From Bacteroidales bacterium (GTDB lineage Bacteria > Bacteroidota > Bacteroidia > Bacteroidales > UBA1715), in contig JAISIO010000017.1 in the NCBI GenBank assembly GCA_031262005.1, forward strand, positions 1 to 10,233: a stretch of 10,233 nucleotides of DNA. The letters are read 5' to 3'. A program made the translations under genes and the position numbers. The notes beneath the pieces were generated by a model that saw nothing but the letters and a program-made list of their open reading frames with translations, had not been told where the DNA came from and did not search any database. This document shows, piece after piece, positions 7,023-10,233 of the stretch; position 1 is the first letter of the stretch; each line of letters opens with the position of its first letter.

Positions 7023-7381
7023 CAATTGAATATTGTTTCTATTTCTTCTTTTGTCAATTGGCGGTAAGCAGGCTGAGATGCGGCATTGAATGTTACTTCA
7101 AAATACTCTTCGTCGTAAAACGAAAGTTTGGAACTTGTATCCGGATTGCATTCTATGTAAATAATATCCGAAAGATTGAAACCTTTGCTCGCACAAATTT
7201 GCTCTGCTAAGGATTTTCCCGCATAAGTAACCGATGTACCCGGATTGTCTTGATATAACTCAATTACTATAACATAGATTTTATCGCCTCGCTTGCGTAT
7301 TTTTAGCCCACATTCGGAAGGCATATCCCAATTGCCTTTGAATGAATATATTTCGTCAAAATATGTTGCCGGAACTTGCAT
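7022..7381 (-). CDS. Unrecognised 119-residue soluble protein
   Basis: I do not recognise this protein. It has no signal peptide or membrane helix. The sequence looks like a compact alpha/beta fold: short strands (KIYVIVIELYQ, SDIIYIECN, YFEVTFN) separated by a helix (GKSLAEQICASKGF), with an acidic C-terminal tail that could form a helix. It starts with an ATG 8 bases after the stop of the radical SAM gene, and its stop overlaps the ATG of the hydrolase (TGATG). It is therefore translated as a fixed member of the minus-strand operon, not a stray frame. No cysteine pattern suggesting a metal site is visible. A small accessory or binding protein for a neighbouring enzyme is possible but is not supported by any motif. 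Confidence 0.7.
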   Translation of the reverse strand: MQVPATYFDEIYSFKGNWDMPSECGLKIRKRGDKIYVIVIELYQDNPGTSVTYAGKSLAEQICASKGFNLSDIIYIECNPDTSSKLSFYDEEYFEVTFNAASQPAYRQLTKEEIETIFN

Positions 7382-7389
7382 TTGTATCT

Positions 7390-8667
7390 TTATTCTTTAA
7401 TGTTTCTAACCACTTCTTTTCCAAAACTCATATTCGATAATTTTCTATCGCGTGGGCGATATGTACCTTCTTCCATTTCGCGCAACGCCACGTTGCAGAA
7501 CAATCGAAACATTTTTGCTTCCTGCGTTTCGTCTTTATAGAACGTGTCCCACGCATATTGATAGAGTTCCTGCAAACGGTCGGCAGTCATGTGTTTTGGG
7601 TGGAACACCACTTGTCCTGCGTTGTAATGATTCCAATCGGTATCGAAAATTCTGCCTTGACGCAAGTAATCGTCGTATCCTTTGGTGTGCGGGAAAGGGG
7701 TCATTACGGTAAATTCTGCCAAGTCGAGATCTATTTCGAGCAAAAAATCAATCAAGCGTTTTATATCGTCTTCTGTTTGATTATCAAGACCTAAAAGGAT
7801 TGTTCCTTCTACGCCTATTCCGTAGTCGTGATAGCGTTTTACACGCTCTTTTATATAATCCGAAGTGTCATACACCGCTTGATACACATACCAAGCACCG
7901 GCTTGCGCCGCAAGGTCGAGAATTTCGGGATCGTCTTCAATTGTGTGGCTAATCCATTTCTTCTTGAATGGAATCATTTCTTTGAACAATTGTTTTTCCC
8001 ATTCTTTATTTTGCGCCAACGAATTATCTACCACAAACAGACGATTGTTTTCTATTGTTGCCAATTCTTCTACAATTCTATCCATTGGACGAGGACGGAA
8101 TTGCCGCCCGCCCAAATAACTTACCGCACACGGATAGCAACTGAAACGACAGCCGCGCGATGCGTGGAACAAATCCACCATTTGCACGCCTTTGTGATTG
8201 TACAAATCACGTTTATATAAATCACGGCGAGCCGGACCAACGCTTTCAATGGGCGGGTGCTGTAACATATAGTTATATACTTTTTTCAATTTTCCTTGTC
8301 GAAAATCTTCCAACACTCCCTCCATTCTGCCTTCTGACTCGCCAAGGAAAATACTGTCGGCGTGTTTCATAGTTTCTTCGGCGTGCAACATGGTAGAAAT
8401 TCCGCCAAACATTACGGTTTTTCCTTGTTCACGGAATTTATCGGCAATTTCCCAACCGCGTTTTACTTGTGTAGAAAGCATCATTGAAATTGCTACTAAA
8501 TCGCATTCTTCGTAAAAATCAATTGCTTCAACGTTTTCGTCAACAAAATTGATGTGTACATATTCGGGCAAAGTAGCCGCAAACACTACAGGTCCGTGAG
8601 GCGGAAGGTTAAAAGTTGTTTGCCCCGGAAGTTTTGTCCATTTTGGGTAGATTAAAAGTAGTTTCAT
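7390..8667 (-). CDS. B12-binding-domain radical SAM protein (BchE/HpnJ-like class)
   Basis: A 425-residue protein. Residues 1-115 look like a Rossmann-type cobalamin-binding domain (LLLIYPKW, LPPHGPVVFAATLP, DLVAISMM, TVMFGG), but it lacks a DxHxxG cobalt-ligand motif, as do many members. The radical SAM core follows with the [4Fe-4S] motif C173-x3-C177-x2-C180 in SRGCRFSCYPC, and a GLD-type strand (293-295) followed by TEDDI. The usual glycine-glutamate-serine motif after strand 4 is replaced by YQAVYDTSD (262-270). This class cleaves SAM to a 5'-deoxyadenosyl radical and performs methylation, ring closure or C-C bond chemistry on lipids, tetrapyrroles and other unreactive carbons. Here it would tailor the aryl or lipid product, possibly by methylation; that is inference. 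It opens the tight part of the operon, 56 bases after oxidoreductase 2, and has a possible promoter in that gap. Confidence 0.87.
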   Translation of the reverse strand: MKLLLIYPKWTKLPGQTTFNLPPHGPVVFAATLPEYVHINFVDENVEAIDFYEECDLVAISMMLSTQVKRGWEIADKFREQGKTVMFGGISTMLHAEETMKHADSIFLGESEGRMEGVLEDFRQGKLKKVYNYMLQHPPIESVGPARRDLYKRDLYNHKGVQMVDLFHASRGCRFSCYPCAVSYLGGRQFRPRPMDRIVEELATIENNRLFVVDNSLAQNKEWEKQLFKEMIPFKKKWISHTIEDDPEILDLAAQAGAWYVYQAVYDTSDYIKERVKRYHDYGIGVEGTILLGLDNQTEDDIKRLIDFLLEIDLDLAEFTVMTPFPHTKGYDDYLRQGRIFDTDWNHYNAGQVVFHPKHMTADRLQELYQYAWDTFYKDETQEAKMFRLFCNVALREMEEGTYRPRDRKLSNMSFGKEVVRNIKE

Positions 8668-8690
8668 GCTATGTGAGTCTTGTTTTTGCC

Positions 8691-8699
8691 GCCAAATTA
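8691..8699 (-). promoter_or_regulatory. Weak candidate -7 box upstream of the radical SAM gene
   Basis: On the minus strand the gap reads TAATTTGGCGGC, one base short of the Bacteroidota TAnnTTTG box and followed by a GGCA stretch seen near starts in that phylum. It sits 24 bases before the ATG at 8667. No good -33 TTTG is present at the right distance, so read-through from oxidoreductase 2 is equally likely. Confidence 0.3.
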
Positions 8700-8723
8700 C
8701 GAATTTAAAGCGAAATGTATATA

Positions 8724-10229
8724 TTAACGACTATTTTTATTAATTTCTCCCAATAAATATTCCATGCCAAGCAATTCGCCACACGTGCTTACCGATGAAA
8801 GTGGTGTGCCTACCATTCCGTGCAAATCGACATTTTGCCCAGTTAAAAGCAAATTTTTCACTTTTGTACGAACGCCAATGTGCGAAAGCATTATATTATT
8901 GCAATCTTTTTTTACACCATAGAGCGAGCCTTCTTTTTGATTGAAATAATCTCTAACAGTAAGCGGTGTTGCGCTATACACTTTTTTTATGCTTGCGCGT
9001 ATTGTGGGGAATATGTTTTCTAATTTGTTGATAATCTGTTCTTCGCATCGCCTTTTGAAGGCTTCGTATTCTTCGCTGCGTTTGCCAATGGTAGTATGTT
9101 CCCATTGTTTAACGGCATCGAAATTCATAATACAATTCACTATCATTTTTTGTGCATACGTGTCGTTCATAGTTGTGGGCGGCGTGAGGTACATCATTCC
9201 GTTTGGAAATGTATCGGCATCATATTCGGCTAAATTCCACACTTTGCTGTAATCGCTCATATAGTAACCGGTGTAATTCATGTAAGGGAAGGATTCGGGT
9301 TTGAACACAATATAGAGCGTAAACACGGAATACGAATTGGGAATGCTGTCAATGCGCTGCCAGTATGAACGGCGAAGTTGGGAAGTGTCCAACAATTTGA
9401 ACAGACTCGATGGGTGAATTGACGAAATATACCAATCGGCGGTGTGTTTTTCGCCGTTGGCAGTTTCAATATAGGTAATTTTTTTGTCTTGAATTTCAAT
9501 GTGTGCAATGCCTTTGCGTGTAAACACTTTGCCGCCGTTTTGCTCTATTACGCCCACCAAGGCATCTGCCAAATGCTGGCTTCCGCCAACAAAACGTGCT
9601 GCGCTTTCAATATATATTACGCTTACTATGGCATGAATGTAAGCCGGTGTTTTGTACTGCTCGCCGCCATACAGCGTGTTTTGCAGTGCCAATACGCTTT
9701 GCAAACGTTCGTTTTTGGTAAAGGAATTTATAAAATCGCCCACACTCATCATAAATTCAGGTGAATGTTGAGAAATGGCACTACCGTTGTAACGCAAATT
9801 GAATAAATCTGCCTCGTTTGCAATGTCGTACATTGCTTTCACATAGCGTTGTATGTTTTCTCTTTCTTCGGGAAATTCGGTTGCCAATGTGTCCGTAAAA
9901 CGTTCCGCACCTTTGGCAAAACGATATGTTTTGTGGTCGCTGCCTATTTGAAATAGTTCAAAACATGTGTCATCGGCAGGCAAAACGGCAACTTTGTCCA
10001 TAATACCTAAATACGAACAAATTTTATTGAGCACGCCCTCCTGTTGAAAGGAACCGATAACGTGCATACCTGTTTCAAATTCAATACCGTCGCGTTTGAA
10101 ATGGTGCAATCCGCCACCAATTTTATAATGTTGTTCAAACACTGTTACATCATATCCTTCTTTGCTCAAAATTGCGCCGCAAAAAAGTCCGCCTACACCG
10201 CCGCCTATAATGTTTACCGTCTGTTTCAT
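8724..10229 (-). CDS. CrtI/retinol-saturase-like FAD-dependent oxidoreductase (paralogue 2)
   Basis: A 501-residue flavoprotein, complete, starting at an ATG four bases from the right window edge. The FAD fold starts at once with NIIGGGVGGL (residues 6-15, G9, G11, G14) and E32. FETGMHVIG follows, and near the C terminus are GSLYGVKKDCN and GQNVDLHG (464-471). These line up with FETGMHYIG, GSMYGVLRDCN and GQNVNSHG of the oxidoreductase at 1172-2689, so the two are clear paralogues of nearly equal length. They have diverged over most of the middle, where the substrate should bind. A role in desaturating or saturating a polyene chain is expected from the superfamily; which step each copy performs cannot be read. 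It is the first visible gene of the minus-strand run; whether more genes lie upstream is outside the window. Confidence 0.88.
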   Translation of the reverse strand: MKQTVNIIGGGVGGLFCGAILSKEGYDVTVFEQHYKIGGGLHHFKRDGIEFETGMHVIGSFQQEGVLNKICSYLGIMDKVAVLPADDTCFELFQIGSDHKTYRFAKGAERFTDTLATEFPEERENIQRYVKAMYDIANEADLFNLRYNGSAISQHSPEFMMSVGDFINSFTKNERLQSVLALQNTLYGGEQYKTPAYIHAIVSVIYIESAARFVGGSQHLADALVGVIEQNGGKVFTRKGIAHIEIQDKKITYIETANGEKHTADWYISSIHPSSLFKLLDTSQLRRSYWQRIDSIPNSYSVFTLYIVFKPESFPYMNYTGYYMSDYSKVWNLAEYDADTFPNGMMYLTPPTTMNDTYAQKMIVNCIMNFDAVKQWEHTTIGKRSEEYEAFKRRCEEQIINKLENIFPTIRASIKKVYSATPLTVRDYFNQKEGSLYGVKKDCNNIMLSHIGVRTKVKNLLLTGQNVDLHGMVGTPLSSVSTCGELLGMEYLLGEINKNSR

Positions 10230-10233
10230 TGTT

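Overview
The window looks like part of a Bacteroidota (Bacteroidetes) chromosome. The evidence is a fused exporter/acyltransferase/methyltransferase-type protein characteristic of that phylum, the absence of clear Shine-Dalgarno sequences, AT-rich spacers and TAnnTTTG-like promoter boxes. I cannot name the genus. There are no RNA genes, CRISPR arrays or transposases, and no gene-free stretch longer than about 120 bases.

Left block (1-2689, + strand): the C-terminal part of a large fusion protein (end of an MMPL-type transporter, a lysophospholipid acyltransferase domain, and a short Rossmann tail resembling a SAM methyltransferase). It overlaps a CrtI/retinol-saturase-like FAD oxidoreductase by 19 bases. 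Right block (4850-10229, - strand), in transcription order: a second, paralogous FAD oxidoreductase; a B12-binding-type radical SAM protein; an unrecognised 119-residue protein; a secreted alpha/beta-hydrolase; and a PaaK-like CoA ligase. The last four genes are nearly contiguous or overlapping. This gene set resembles the accessory part of aryl-polyene/flexirubin-type pigment or aryl-lipid loci of Bacteroidota: ligase for acid activation, acyltransferase and exporter for assembly and placement, oxidoreductases and radical SAM enzyme for tailoring. No ketosynthase, dehydratase, ACP or ammonia-lyase gene lies inside the window, so the pathway assignment is an inference.

Between the two converging blocks sits a self-contained AT-rich pair (2808-4795, + strand): a RloA-like ATPase and a RloB-like TOPRIM nuclease, an arrangement of the AbiL/PARIS-like type of anti-phage defence. 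It has its own upstream hairpins and a candidate promoter. It probably inserted in the convergent gap without damaging either operon.

The most unusual signal is inside the fusion gene. Two purine-rich GAAGTTA-type repeat blocks (about 131-235 and 939-1006) lie in frame at the two inter-domain linkers. The first carries a long interrupted inverted repeat, so it looks like a small palindromic element that has invaded a protein-coding gene while keeping the reading frame, in the manner of Rickettsia palindromic elements.
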